Positions 36,780 through 49,599 of a stretch of DNA of 64,000 nucleotides are shown here, in pieces. The notes under the pieces were generated by a model, which saw only the letters and a list, made by a program, of their open reading frames with translations, searched no databases and was not told the DNA's origin. The stretch is from Cyprinodon diabolis. Taxonomy: Eukaryota > Chordata > Actinopteri > Cyprinodontiformes > Cyprinodontidae. The DNA lies in NCBI GenBank assembly GCA_030533445.1, contig JARPUW010000288.1, positions 62,001-126,000 of the forward strand, given 5' to 3'. Position 1 is the first letter of the stretch. Each line of letters starts with the position of its first letter. The translations under genes were made by a program, and so were the position numbers.

Positions 36780-39715
36780 GGTTCCAGAAGCACCAGCAGC
36801 TCAAGGTTCCAGAAGCTCAAGGCTCCAGATGCTCAAGGTTCCAGAAGCACCAGCAGCTCAAGGTTCCAGCAGTTCAAGGTTCCAGCAGCTCAAGGTTCAA
36901 GAAGCACCAGCAGCTCAAGGTTCCAGAAGCTCAAGGTTCCAGCAGCTCAAGGTTCCAGCAGCTCAAGGTTCCAGAAGCACCAGCAGCTCAAGGTTCCAGC
37001 AGCTCAAGGTTCCAGAAGCACCAGCAGCTCAAGGTTCCAGCAGCTCAAGGCTCCAGCAGCTCAAGGTTCCAGAAGCACCAGCAGCTCAAGGCTCCAGCAG
37101 CTCAAGGTTCCAGAAGCTCAATGCTCCAGATGCTCAAGGTTCCAGAAGCACCAGCAGCTCAAGGTTCCAGCAGCTCAAGGTTCCAGAAGCACCAGCAGCT
37201 CAAGGTTCCAGCAGCTCAAGGTTCCAGAAGCACCAGCAGCTCAAGGCTCCAGCAGCTCAAGGTTCCAGAAGCTCAAGGCTCCAGATGCTCAAGGTTCCAG
37301 AAGCACCAGCAGCTCAAGGTTCCAGCAGCTCAAGGTTCCAGATGCTCAAGGTTCCAGATGCACCAGCAGCTCAAGGTTCCAGAAGCTCAAGGGTCCAGCA
37401 GCTCAAGGCTCCAGATGCCCAAGGCTCCAGATGCTCAAAGTTCCAGCAGCTCAAGGTTCCAGCAGCTCAAGGTTCCAGCAGCTCAAGGTTCCAGAAGCAC
37501 CAGCAGCTCAAGGTTCCCGAAGCTATAGGCTCCAGATGCTCAAGGTTCCAGAACCACCAGCAGCTCAAGGTTCCAGCAGCTCAAGGTTCCAGAAGCACCA
37601 GCAGCTCAAGGTTCCAGCAGCTCAAGGTTCCAGAAGCACCAGCAGCTCAAGGCTCCAGCAGCTCAAGGTTCCAGAAGCACCAGCAGCTCAAGGTTCCAGA
37701 AGCTCAAGGCTCCAGATGCTCAAGGTTCCTGAAGCACCAGCAGCTCAAGGTTCCAGCAGCTCAGGGTTCCAGAAGCACCAGCAGCTCAAGGTTCCAGAAG
37801 CTCAAGGCTCCATATGCTCAAGGTTCCAGAAGCACCAGCAGCTCAAGGTTCCAGCAGCTCAAGGTTCCAGAAGCACCAGCAGCTCAAGGTTCCAGCAGCT
37901 CAAGGTTCCAGCAGCTCAAGGTTCCAGCAGCTCAAGGTTCCAGTAGCACCAGCAGCTCAAGGCTCCAGCAGCTCAAGGTTCCAGAAGCTCAAGGCTCCAG
38001 ATGCTCAAGGTTCCAGAAGCACCAGCAGCTCAAGGTTCCAGCAGCTCAAGGTTCCAGCAGCTCAAGGTTCCAGAAGCACCAGCAGCTCAAGGTTCCAGCA
38101 GCTCAAGGTTCCAGAAGCACCAGCAGCTCAAGGTTCCAGCATCTCAAGGCTCCAGCAGCTCAAAGTTCCGGCAGCTCAAGGCTCCAGCAGCTCAAGGTTC
38201 CAGAAGCACCAGCAGCTCAAGGTTCCAGAAGCTCAAGGCTCCAGATGCTCAAGGTTCCAGAAGCACCAGCAGCTCAATGTTCCAGCAGCTCAAGGTTCCA
38301 GCAGCTCAAGGTTCCAGAAGCACCAGCAGCTCAAGGTTCCAGCAGCTCAGGGTTACAGCAGCTCAAGGCTCCAGAAGCTAGAGGTTCCAGAAGCTCAAGG
38401 TTCCAGCAGCTCAATGTTCCAGAAGCACCAGCAGCTCAAGGCTGCAGCAGCTCAAGGTTCCAGCAGCTCAAAGTTCCAGAAGCACCAGCAGCTCAAGGCT
38501 CCAGCAGCTCAAGGTTCCAGAAGCTCAAGGCTCCAGAAGCTCAAGGTTCCAGATGCACCAGCAGCTCAAGGTTCCAGAAGCTCAAGGTTCCAGCAGCTCA
38601 AGGCTCCAGATGCTCAAGGCTCCAGATGCTCAAAGTTCCAGCAGCTCAATGTTCCAGCAGCTCAAGGTTCCAGCAGCTCAAGGTTCCAGCAGCTCAAGGT
38701 TCCAGAAGCACCAGCAGCTCAAGGCTCCAGCAGCTCAAGGTTCCAGAAGCTCAAGGCTCCAGATGCTCAAGGTTCCAGAACCACCAGCAGCTCAAGGTTC
38801 CAGCAGCTCAAGGTTCCAGAAGCACCAGCAGCTCAAGGTTCCAGCAGCTCAAGGTTCCAGAAGCACCAGCAGCTCAAGGTTCCAGCAGCTCAAGGTTCCA
38901 GCAGCTCAAGGTTCCAGAAGCGCCAGCAGCTCAAGGCTCCAGCAGCCCAAGGTTCCAGAAGCTCAAGGCTCCAGATTCTCAAGGTTCCAGAAGCACCAGC
39001 AGCTCAAGGTTCCAGCAGCTCAAAGTTCCAGCAGCTCAAGGTTCCAGAAGCACCAGCAGCTCAAGGTTCCAGTAGCTCAAGGCTCCACATGCTCAAGGTT
39101 CCAGAAGCACCAGCAGCTCAAGGTTCCAGCAGCTCAAGGTTCCAGAAGCTCAAGGCTCCAGATGCTCAAGGTTCCAGAAGCACCAGCAGCACAAGGTTCC
39201 AGCAGCTCAAGGTTCCAGAAGCACCAGCAGCTCAAGGTTCCAGAAGCTCAAGGCTCCAGATGCTCAAGGTTCCAGAAGCACCAGCAGCTCAAGGTTCCAG
39301 CAGCTCAAGGTTCCAGCAGCTCAAGGTTCCAGATGCTCAAGGTTCCAGATGCACCAGCAGCTCAAGGTTCCAGAAGCTCAAGGGTCCAGCAGCTCAAGGC
39401 TCCAGATGCTCAAGGCTCCAGATGCTCAAAGTTCCAGCAGCTCAAGCTTCCAGCAGCTCAAGGTTCCAGCAGCTCAAGGTTCCAGAAGCACCAGCAGCTC
39501 AAGGCTCCAGCAGCTCAAGGTTCCAGAAGCTATAGGCTCCAGATGCTCAAGGTTCCAGAACCACCAGCAGCTCAAGGTTCCAGCAGCTCAAGGTTCCAGA
39601 AGCACCAGCAGCTCAAGGTTCCAGCAGCTCAAGGTTCCAGAAGCACCAGCTGCTCAAGGTTCCAGCAGCTCAAGGCTCCAGTAGCTCAAGGTTCCAGAAG
39701 CACCAGCAGCTCAAG
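36780..39715. repeat. 3.37-kb higher-order repeat, copy 1 of locus 2 (left-truncated)
   Basis: Corresponds to about 17,640-20,560 in giant copy 1 and to 39,716-43,075 downstream. Anchors are 37,814/41,180 and 38,553/41,919, both 3,366 bp apart. The first ~450 bp of the repeat, present at 17,195-17,640, are absent because the giant duplication breakpoint falls inside it. Confidence 0.7.
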
Positions 39716-42700
39716 GTTCCAGAAGCGCCAGCAGCTCAAGGCTCCAGCAGCTCAAGGTTCCAGAAGCTCAAGGCTCCAGATGCTCAAGGTTCCAGAAGCA
39801 CCAGCAGCTCAAGGTTCCAGCAGCTCAAGGTTCCAGCAGCTCAAGGTTCCAGAAGCACCAGCAGCTCAAGGTTCCAGCAGCTCAAGGTTCCAGAAGCACC
39901 ATCAGCTCAAGGCTCCAGCAGCTCAAGGCTCCAGCAGCTCAAGGTTCCAGCAGCTCAAGGTTCCAGCAGCTCAAGGTTCCAGAAGCACCAGCAGCTCAAG
40001 GTTCCAGAAGCTCAAGGCTCCAGATGCTCAAGGTTCCAGAAGCACCAGCAGCTCAAGGTTCCAGCAGCTCAAGGTTCCAGAAGCTCAAGGCTCCAGAAGC
40101 TCAAGGTTCCAGAAGCACCAGCAGCTCAAGGTTCCAGCAGCTCAAGGTTCCAGCAGCTCAAGGTTCCAGAAGCACCAGCAGCTCAAGGTTCCAGAAGCTC
40201 AAGGCTCCAGATGCTCAAGGTTCCAGAAGCACCAGCAGCTCAAGGTTCCAGCAGTTCAAGGTTCCAGCAGCTCAAGGTTCAAGAAGCACCAGCAGCTCAA
40301 GGTTCCAGAAGCTCAAGGTTCCAGCAGCTCAAGGTTCCAGCAGCTCAAGGTTCCAGAAGCACCAGCAGCTCAAGGTTCCAGCAGCTCAAGGTTCCAGAAG
40401 CACCAGCAGCTCAAGGTTCCAGCAGCTCAAGGTTCCAGAAGCACCAGCAGCTCAAGGCTCCAGCAGCTCAAGGTTCCAGAAGCTCAATGCTCCAGATGCT
40501 CAAGGTTCCAGAAGCACCAGCAGCTCAAGGTTCCAGCAGCTCAAGGTTCCAGAAGCACCAGCAGCTCAAGGTTCCAGCAGCTCAAGGTTCCAGAAGCACC
40601 AGCAGCTCAAGGCTCCAGCAGCTCAAGGTTCCAGAAGCTCAAGGCTCCAGATGCTCAAGGTTCCAGAAGCACCAGCAGCTCAAGGTTCCAGCAGCTCAAG
40701 GTTCCAGATGCTCAAGGTTCCAGATGCACCAGCAGCTCAAGGTTCCAGAAGCTCAAGGGTCCAGCAGCTCAAGGCTCCAGATGCCCAAGGCTCCAGATGC
40801 TCAAAGTTCCAGCAGCTCAAGGTTCCAGCAGCTCAAGGTTCCAGCAGCTCAAGGTTCCAGAAGCACCAGCAGCTCAAGGTTCCAGAAGCTATAGGCTCCA
40901 GATGCTCAAGGTTCCAGAACCACCAGCAGCTCAAGGTTCCAGCAGCTCAAGGTTCCAGAAGCACCAGCAGCTCAAGGTTCCAGCAGCTCAAGGTTCCAGA
41001 AGCACCAGCAGCTCAAGGCTCCAGCAGCTCAAGGTTCCAGAAGCACCAGCAGCTCAAGGTTCCAGAAGCTCAAGGCTCCAGATGCTCAAGGTTCCTGAAG
41101 CACCAGCAGCTCAAGGTTCCAGCAGCTCAGGGTTCCAGAAGCACCAGCAGCTCAAGGTTCCAGAAGCTCAAGGCTCCATATGCTCAAGGTTCCAGAAGCA
41201 CCAGCAGCTCAAGGTTCCAGCAGCTCAAGGTTCCAGAAGCACCAGCAGCTCAAGGTTCCAGCAGCTCAAGGTTCCAGCAGCTCAAGGTTCCAGCAGCTCA
41301 AGGTTCCAGAAGCACCAGCAGCTCAAGGCTCCAGCAGCTCAAGGTTCCAGAAGCTCAAGGCTCCAGATGCTCAAGGTTCCAGAAGCACCAGCAGCTCAAG
41401 GTTCCAGCAGCTCAAGGTTCCAGCAGCTCAAGGTTCCAGAAGCACCAGCAGCTCAAGGTTCCAGCAGCTCAAGGTTCCAGAAGCACCAGCAGCTCAAGGT
41501 TCCAGCATCTCAAGGCTCCAGCAGCTCAAAGTTACGGCAGCTCAAGGCTCCAGCAGCTCAAGGTTCCAGAAGCACCAGCAGCTCAAGGTTCCAGAAGCTC
41601 AAGGCTCCAGATGCTCAAGGTTCCAGAAGCACCAGCAGCTCAAGGTTCCAGCAGCTCAAGGTTCCAGCAGCTCAAGGTTCCAGAAGCACCAGCAGCTCAA
41701 GGTTCCAGCAGCTCAGGGTTACAGCAGCTCAAGGCTCCAGAAGCTAGAGGTTCCAGAAGCTCAAGGTTCCAGCAGCTCAATGTTCCAGAAGCACCAGCAG
41801 CTCAAGGCTGCAGCAGCTCAAGGTTCCAGCAGCTCAAAGTTCCAGAAGCACCAGCAGCTCAAGGCTCCAGCAGCTCAAGGTTCCAGAAGCTCAAGGCTCC
41901 AGAAGCTCAAGGTTCCAGATGCACCAGCAGCTCAAGGTTCCAGAAGCTCAAGGTTCCAGCAGCTCAAGGCTCCAGATGCTCAAGGCTCCAGATGCTCAAA
42001 GTTCCAGCAGCTCAATGTTCCAGCAGCTCAAGGTTCCAGCAGCTCAAGGTTCCAGCAGCTCAAGGTTCCAGAAGCACCAGCAGCTCAAGGCTCCAGCAGC
42101 TCAAGGTTCCAGAAGCTCAAGGCTCCAGATGCTCAAGGTTCCAGAACCACCAGCAGCTCAAGGTTCCAGCAGCTCAAGGTTCCAGAAGCACCAGCAGCTC
42201 AAGGTTCCAGCAGCTCAAGGTTCCAGAAGCACCAGCAGCTCAAGGTTCCAGCAGCTCAAGGTTCCAGCAGCTCAAGGTTCCAGAAGCGCCAGCAGCTCAA
42301 GGCTCCAGCAGCCCAAGGTTCCAGAAGCTCAAGGCTCCAGATTCTCAAGGTTCCAGAAGCACCAGCAGCTCAAGGTTCCAGCAGCTCAAAGTTCCAGCAG
42401 CTCAAGGTTCCAGAAGCACCAGCAGCTCAAGGTTCCAGTAGCTCAAGGCTCCACATGCTCAAGGTTCCAGAAGCACCAGCAGCTCAAGGTTCCAGCAGCT
42501 CAAGGTTCCAGAAGCTCAAGGCTCCAGATGCTCAAGGTTCCAGAAGCACCAGCAGCACAAGGTTCCAGCAGCTCAAGGTTCCAGAAGCACCAGCAGCTCA
42601 AGGTTCCAGAAGCTCAAGGCTCCAGATGCTCAAGGTTCCAGAAGCACCAGCAGCTCAAGGTTCCAGCAGCTCAAGGTTCCAGCAGCTCAAGGTTCCAGAT

Positions 42701-43075
42701 GCTCAAGGTTCCAGATGCACCAGCAGCTCAAGGTTCCAGAAGCTCAAGGGTCCAGCAGCTCAAGGCTCCAGATGCTCAAGGCTCCAGATGCTCAAAGTTC
42801 CAGCAGCTCAAGCTTCCAGCAGCTCAAGGTTCCAGCAGCTCAAGGTTCCAGAAGCACCAGCAGCTCAAGGCTCCAGCAGCTCAAGGTTCCAGAAGCTATA
42901 GGCTCCAGATGCTCAAGGTTCCAGAACCACCAGCAGCTCAAGGTTCCAGCAGCTCAAGGTTCCAGAAGCACCAGCAGCTCAAGGTTCCAGCAGCTCAAGG
43001 TTCCAGAAGCACCAGCTGCTCAAGGTTCCAGCAGCTCAAGGCTCCAGTAGCTCAAGGTTCCAGAAGCACCAGCAG
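39716..43075. repeat. 3.37-kb higher-order repeat, copy 2 of locus 2
   Basis: Matches 20,561-23,920 at an offset of 19,155 with few substitutions, for example GGCTCC in place of GGTTCC near 39,912. It ends next to a CTCCAGTAGCTC unit near 43,041, as its locus 1 counterpart does. Confidence 0.75.
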
Positions 43076-44553
43076 CTCAAGGTTCCAGAAGCTCAAGGCT
43101 CCAGATGCTCAAGGTTCCTGAAGCACCAGCAGCTCAAGGTTCCAGCAGCTCAAGGTTCCAGAAGCACCAGCAGCTCAAGGTTCCAGAAGCTCAAGGCTCC
43201 AGATGCTCAAGGTTCCAGAAGCACCAGCAGCTCAAGGTTCCAGCAGCTCAAGGTTCCAGAAGCTCAAGGCTCCAGATGCTCAAGGTTCCAGAAGCACCAG
43301 CAGCACAAGGTTCCAGCAGGTCAAGGTTCCAGAAGCACCAGCAGCTCAAGGTTCCAGAAGCTCAAGGCTCCAGATGCTCAAGGTTCCAGAAGCACCAGCA
43401 GCTCAAGGTTCCAGCAGCTCAAGGTTCCAGCAGCTCAAGGTTCCAGATGCTCAAGGTTCCAGATGCACCAGCAGCTCAAGGTTCCAGAAGCTCAAGTGTC
43501 CAGCAGCTCAAGGCTCCAGATGCTCAAGGCTCCAGATGCTCAAAGTTCCAGCAGCTCAAGCTTCCAGCAGCTCAAGGTTCCAGAAGCACCAGCAGCTCAA
43601 GGCTCCAGCAGCTCAAGGTTCCAGAAGCTATAGGCTCCAGATGCTCAAGGTTCCAGAACCACCAGCAGCTCAAGGTTCCAGCAGCTCAAGGTTCCAGAAG
43701 CACCAGCAGCTCAAGGTTCCAGCAGCTCAAGGTTCCAGAAGCACCAGCAGCTCAAGGTTCCAGCAGCTCAAGGCTCCAGCAGCTCAAGGTTCCAGAAGCA
43801 CCAGCAGCTCAAGGTTCCAGAAGCTCAAGGCTCCAGATGCTCAAGGTTCCTGAAGCACCAGCAGCTCAAGGTTCCAGCAGCTCAAGGTTCCAGAAGCACC
43901 AGCAGCTCAAGGTTCCAGAAGCTCAAGGCTCCAGATGCTCAAGGTTCCAGAAGCACCAGCAGCTCAAGGTTCCAGTAGCTCAAGGTTCCAGAAGCACCAG
44001 CAGCTCAAGCTTCCAGCAGCTCAAGGTTCCAGCAGCTCAAGGTTCCAGCAGCTCAAGGTTCCAGAAGCACCAGCAGCTCAAGGTTCCAGAAGCTCAAGGC
44101 TCCAGATGCTCAAGGTTCCAGAAGCACCAGCAGCTCAAGGTTCCAGCAGCTCAAGGTTCCAGCAGCTGAAGGTTCCAGAAGCACCAGCAGCTCAAGGTTC
44201 CAGCAGCTCAAGGTTCCAGCAGCACCAGCAGCTCAAGGTTCCAGCAGCTCAGGGTTACAGCAGCTCAAGGCTCCAGAAGCTAGAGGTTCCAGAAGCTCAA
44301 GGTTCCAGCAGCTCAATGTTCCAGAAGCACCAGCAGCTCAAGGCTGCAGCAGCTCAAGGTTCCAGCAGTTCAAAGTTCCAGAAGCACCAGCAGCTCAAGG
44401 CTCCAGCAGCTCAAGGTTCCAGCAGCTCAAGGCTCCAGAAGCTCAAGGTTCCAGATGCACCAGCAGCTCAAGGTTCCAGAAGCTCAAGGTTCCAGCAGCT
44501 CAAGGCTCCAGATGCTCAAGGCTCCAGATGCTCAAAGTTCCAGCAGCTCAATG

Positions 44554-46424
44554 TTCCAGCAGCTCAAGGTTCCAGCAGCTCAAGGTTCCAGAAGCACCAG
44601 CAGCTCAAGGCTCCAGCAGCTCAAGGTTCCAGAAGCTCAAGGCTCCAGATGCTCAAGGTTCCAGAACCACCAGCAGCTCAAGGTTCCAGCAGCTCAAGGT
44701 TCCAGAAGCACCAGCAGCTCAAGGTTCCAGCAGCTCAAGGTTCCAGAAGCACCAGCAGCTCAAGGTTCCAGCAGCTCAAGGTTCCAGAAGCGCCAGCAGC
44801 TCAAGGCTCCAGCAGCTCAAGGCTCCAGCAGCTCAAGGTTCCAGAAGCTCAAGGCTCCAGATGCTCAAGGTTCCAGAAGCACCAGCAGCTCAAGGTTCCA
44901 GAAGCTCAAGGTTCCAGCAGCTCAAGGTTCCAGAAGCACCAGCAGCTCAAGGTTCCAGCAGCTCAAGGTTCCAGAAGCACCATCAGCTCAAGGTTCCAGC
45001 AGCTAAAGGCTCCAGCAGCTCAAGGTTCCAGCAGCTCAAGGCTCCAGCAGCTCAAGGTTCCAGAAGTACCAGCAGCTCAAGGTTCCAGAAGCTCAAGGCT
45101 CCAGATGCTCAAGGTTCCAGAAGCACCAGCAGCTCAAGGTTCCAGCAGCTCAAGGTTCCAGAAGCTCAAGGCTCCAGATGCTCAAGGTTCCAGAAGCACA
45201 AGCAGCTCAAGGTTCCAGCAGCTCAAGGTTCCAGCAGCTCAAGGTTCCAGAAGCACCAGCAGCTCAAGGTTCCAGAAGCTCAAGGCTCCAGATGCTCAAG
45301 GTTCCAGAAGCACCAGCAGCTCAAGGTTCCAGCAGCTCAAGGTTCCAGCAGCTCAAGGTTCCAGAAGCACCAGCAGCTCAAGGTTCCAGAAGCTCAAGGC
45401 TCCAGCAGCTCAAGGTTCCAGAAGCTCAAGGCTCCAGATGCTCAAGGTTCCAGAAGCACCAGCAGCTCAAGGTTCCAGCAGCTCAAGGTTCCAGCAGCTC
45501 AAGGTTCCAGCAGCTCAAGGTTCCAGAAGCACCAGCAGCTCAAGGCTCCAGCAGCTCAAGGTTCCAGAAGCTCAAGGCTCCAGATGCTCAAGGTTCCAGA
45601 ACCACCAGCAGCTCAAGGTTCCAGCAGCTCAAGGTTCCAGAAGCACCAGCAGCTCAAGGTTCCAGCAGCTCAAGGTTCCAGAAGCACCAGCAGCTCAAGG
45701 TTCCAGCAGCTCAAGGTTCCAGAAGCGCCAGCAGCTCAAGGCTCCAGCAGCTCAAGGCTCCAGCAGCTCAAGGTTCCAGAAGCTCAAGGCTCCAGATGCT
45801 CAAGGTTCCAGAAGCACCAGCAGCTCAAGGTTCCAGAAGCTCAAGGTTCCAGCAGCTCAAGGTTCCAGAAGCACCAGCAGCTCAAGGTTCCAGCAGCTCA
45901 AGGTTCCAGAAGCACCATCAGCTCAAGGTTAACAGCAGCTAAAGGCTCCAGCAGCTCAAGGTTCCAGCAGCTCAAGGCTCCAGCAGCTCAAGGTTCCAGA
46001 AGTACCAGCAGCTCAAGGTTCCAGAAGCTCAAGGCTCCAGATGCTCAAGGTTCCAGAAGCACCAGCAGCTCAAGGTTCCAGCAGCTCAAGGTTCCAGAAG
46101 CTCAAGGCTCCAGATGCTCAAGGTTCCAGAAGCACAAGCAGCTCAAGGTTCCAGCAGCTCAAGGTTCCAGCAGCTCAAGGTTCCAGAAGCACCAGCAGCT
46201 CAAGGTTCCAGAAGCTCAAGGCTCCAGATGCTCAAGGTTCCAGAAGCACCAGCAGCTCAAGGTTCCAGCAGCTCAAGGTTCCAGCAGCTCAAGGTTCCAG
46301 AAGCACCAGCAGCTCAAGGTTCCAGAAGCTCAAGGCTCCAGCAGCTCAAGGTTCCAGAAGCTCAAGGCTCCAGATGCTCAAGGTTCCAGAAGCACCAGCA
46401 GCTCAAGGTTCCAGCAGCTCAAGG
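44554..46424. repeat. 936-bp tandem pair, counterpart of 25.4-27.2 kb
   Basis: Marker units at 45,178 and 46,114 are 936 bp apart, one base more than in giant copy 1. The extra base lies near 45,930, where GGTT is followed by AAC in place of CC. The rest of the pair matches 25,367-27,236. Confidence 0.75.
45928..45933. other. Single-base net insertion creating GTTAAC
   Basis: The expected GGTTCCAGCAGCTAAAGG unit (compare 26,739) reads GGTTAACAGCAGCTAAAGG here. This 17-bp unit is the only length change I found that is not a whole number of units or the 9-bp insert. It shifts the phase of everything downstream and closes the open frames running through it (stops at 45,930 and 45,940). It could be a real mutation or a sequencing or assembly error. 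Confidence 0.8.
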
Positions 46425-49400
46425 TTCCAGCAGCTCAAGGTTCCAGAAGCACCAGCAGCTCAAGGTTCCAGCAGCTCAAGGTTCCAGAAGCACCAGCAGC
46501 TCAAGGTTCCAGCAGCTCAAGGCTCCAGCAGCTCAAGGTTCCAGCAGCTCAAGGCTCCAGATGCTCAAGGTTCCAGAAGCACCAGCAGCTCAAGGTTCCA
46601 GCAGCTCAAGGTTCCAGCAGCTGAAGGTTCGAGAAGCACCAGCAGCTCAAGGTTCCAGCAGCTCAAGGTTCCAGCAGCACCAGCAGCTCAAGGTTCCAGC
46701 AGCTCAGGGTTACAGCAGCTCAAGGCTCCAGAAGCTAGAGGTTCCAGAAGCTCAAGGTTCCAGCAGCTCAAGGTTCCAGAAGCACCAGCAGCTCAAGGCT
46801 GCAGCAGCTCAAGGTTCCAGCAGCTCAAGGTTCCAGAAGCACCAGCAGCTCAAGGCTCCAGCAGCTCAAGGTTCCAGAAGCTCAAGGCTCCAGATGTTCA
46901 AGGTTCCAGATATACCAGCAGCTCAAGGTTCCAGCAGCTCAAGGGTCCAGCAGCTCAAGGCTCCAGATGCTCAAGGCTCCAGATGCTCAAAGTTCCAGCA
47001 GCTCAAGGTTCCAGCAGCTCAAGGTTCCAGCAGCTCAAGGTTCCAGCAGCTCAAGGTTCCAGAAGCACCAGCAGCTCAAGGCTCCAGCAGCCCAAGGTTC
47101 CAGAAGCTCAAGGCTCCAGATTCTCAAGGTTCCAGAAGCACCAGCAGCTCAAGGTTCCAGCAGCTCAAAGTTCCAGCAACTCAAGGTTCCAGAAGCACCA
47201 GCAGCTCAAGGTTCCAGTAGCTCAAGGCTCCACATGCTCAAGGTTCCAGAAGCACCAGCAGCTCAAGGTTCCAGCAGCTCAAGGTTCCAGAAGCTCAAGG
47301 CTCCAGATGCTCAAGGTTCCAGAAGCACCAGCAGCACAAGGTTCCAGCAGCTCAAGGTTCCAGAAGCACCAGCAGCTCAAGGTTCCAGAAGCTCAAGGCT
47401 CCAGATGCTCAAGGTTCCAGAAGCACCAGCAGCTCAAGGTTCCAGCAGCTCAAGGTTCCAGCAGCTCAAGGTTCCAGATGCTCAAGGTTCCAGATGCACC
47501 AGCAGCTCAAGGTTCCAGAAGCTCAAGGGTCCAGCAGCTCAAGGCTCCAGATGCTCAAGGCTCCAGATGCTCAAAGTTCCAGCAGCTCAAGCTTCCAGCA
47601 GCTCAAGGTTCCAGCAGCTCAAGGTTCCAGAAGCACCAGCAGCTCAAGGCTCCAGCAGCTCAAGGTTCCAGAAGCTATAGGCTCCAGATGCTCAAGGTTC
47701 CAGAACCACCAGCAGCTCAAGGTTCCAGCAGCTCAAGGTTCCAGAAGCACCAGCAGCTCAAGGTTCCAGCAGCTCTAAGTTCCAGAAGCACCAGCAGCTC
47801 AAGGTTCCAGCAGCTCAAGGCTCCAGCAGCTCAAGGTTCCAGAAGCACCAGCAGCTCAAGGTTCCAGAAGCTCAAGGCTCCAGATGCTCAAGGTTCCTGA
47901 AGCACCAGCAGCTCAAGGTTCCAGCAGCTCAAGGTTCCAGAAGCACCAGCAGCTCAAGGTTCCAGAAGCTCAAGGCTCCAGATGCTAAAGGTTCCAGAAG
48001 CACCAGCAGCTCAAGGTTCCAGCAGCTCAAGGTTCCAGAAGCTCAAGGCTCCAGATGCTCAAGGTTCCAGAAGCACCAGCAGCACAAGGTTCCAGCAGCT
48101 CAAGGTTCCAGAAGCACCAGCAGCTCAAGGTTCCAGAAGCTCAAGGCTCCAGATGCTCAAGGTTCCAGAAGCACCAGCAGCTCAAGGTTCCAGCAGCTCA
48201 AGGTTCCAGCAGCTCAAGGTTCCAGATGCTCAAGGTTCCAGATGCACCAGCAGCTCAAGGTTCCAGAAGCTCAAGGGTCCAGCAGCTCAAGGCTCCAGAT
48301 GCTCAAGGCTCCAGATGCTCAAAGTTCCAGCAGCTCAAGCTTCCAGCAGCTCAAGGTTCCAGCAGCTCAAGGTTCCAGAAGCACCAGCAGCTCAAGGCTC
48401 CAGCAGCTCAAGGTTCCAGAAGCTATAGGCTCCAGATGCTCAAGGTTCCAGAACCACCAGCAGCTCAAGGTTCCAGCAGCTCAAGGTTCCAGAAGCACCA
48501 GCAGCTCAAGGTTCCAGCAGCTCAAGGTTCCAGAAGCACCAGCAGCTCAAGGTTCCAGCAGCTCAAGGCTCCAGCAGCTCAAGGTTCCAGAAGCACCAGC
48601 AGCTCAAGGTTCCAGAAGCTCAAGGCTCCAGATGCTCAAGGTTCCTGAAGCACCAGCAGCTCAAGGTTCCAGCAGCTCAAGGTTCCAGAAGCACCAGCAG
48701 CTCAAGGTTCCAGAAGCTCAAGGCTCCAGATGCTCAAGGTTCCAGAAGCACCAGCAGCTCAAGGTTCCAGCAGCTCAAGGTTCCAGAAGCACCAGCAGCT
48801 CAAGCTTCCAGCAGCTCAAGGTTCCAGCAGCTCAAGGTTCCAGAAGCACCAGCAGCTCAAGGTTCCAGCAGCTCAAGGCTCCAGCAGCTCAAAGTTCCAG
48901 CAGCTCAAGGCTCCAGCAGCTCAAGGTTCCAGAAGCACCAGCAGCTCAAGGTTCCAGAAGCTCAAGGCTCCAGATGCTCAAGGTTCCAGAAGCACCAGCA
49001 GCTCAAGGTTCCAGCAGCTCAAGGTTCCAGCAGCTGAAGGTTCCAGAAGCACCAGCAGCTCAAGGTTCCAGCAGCTCAAGGTTCCAGCAGCACCAGCAGC
49101 TCAAGGTTCCAGCAGCTCAGGGTTACAGCAGCTCAAGGCTCCAGAAGCTAGAGGTTCCAGAAGCTCAAGGTTCCAGCAGCTCAATGTTCCAGAAGCACCA
49201 GCAGCTCAAGGCTGCAGCAGCTCAAGGTTCCAGCAGTTCAAAGTTCCAGAAGCACCAGCAGCTCAAGGCTCCAGCAGCTCAAGGTTCCAGCAGCTCAAGG
49301 CTCCAGAAGCTCAAGGTTCCAGATGCACCAGCAGCTCAAGGTTCCAGAAGCTCAAGGTTCCAGCAGCTCAAGGCTCCAGATGCTCAAGGCTCCAGATGCT

Positions 49401-49599
49401 CAAAGTTCCAGCAGCTCAATGTTCCAGCAGCTCAAGGTTCCAGCAGCTCAAGGTTCCAGAAGCACCAGCAGCTCAAGGCTCCAGCAGCTCAAGGTTCCAG
49501 AAGCTCAAGGCTCCAGATGCTCAAGGTTCCAGAACCACCAGCAGCTCAAGGTTCCAGCAGCTCAAGGTTCCAGAAGCACCAGCAGCTCAAGGTTCCAGC

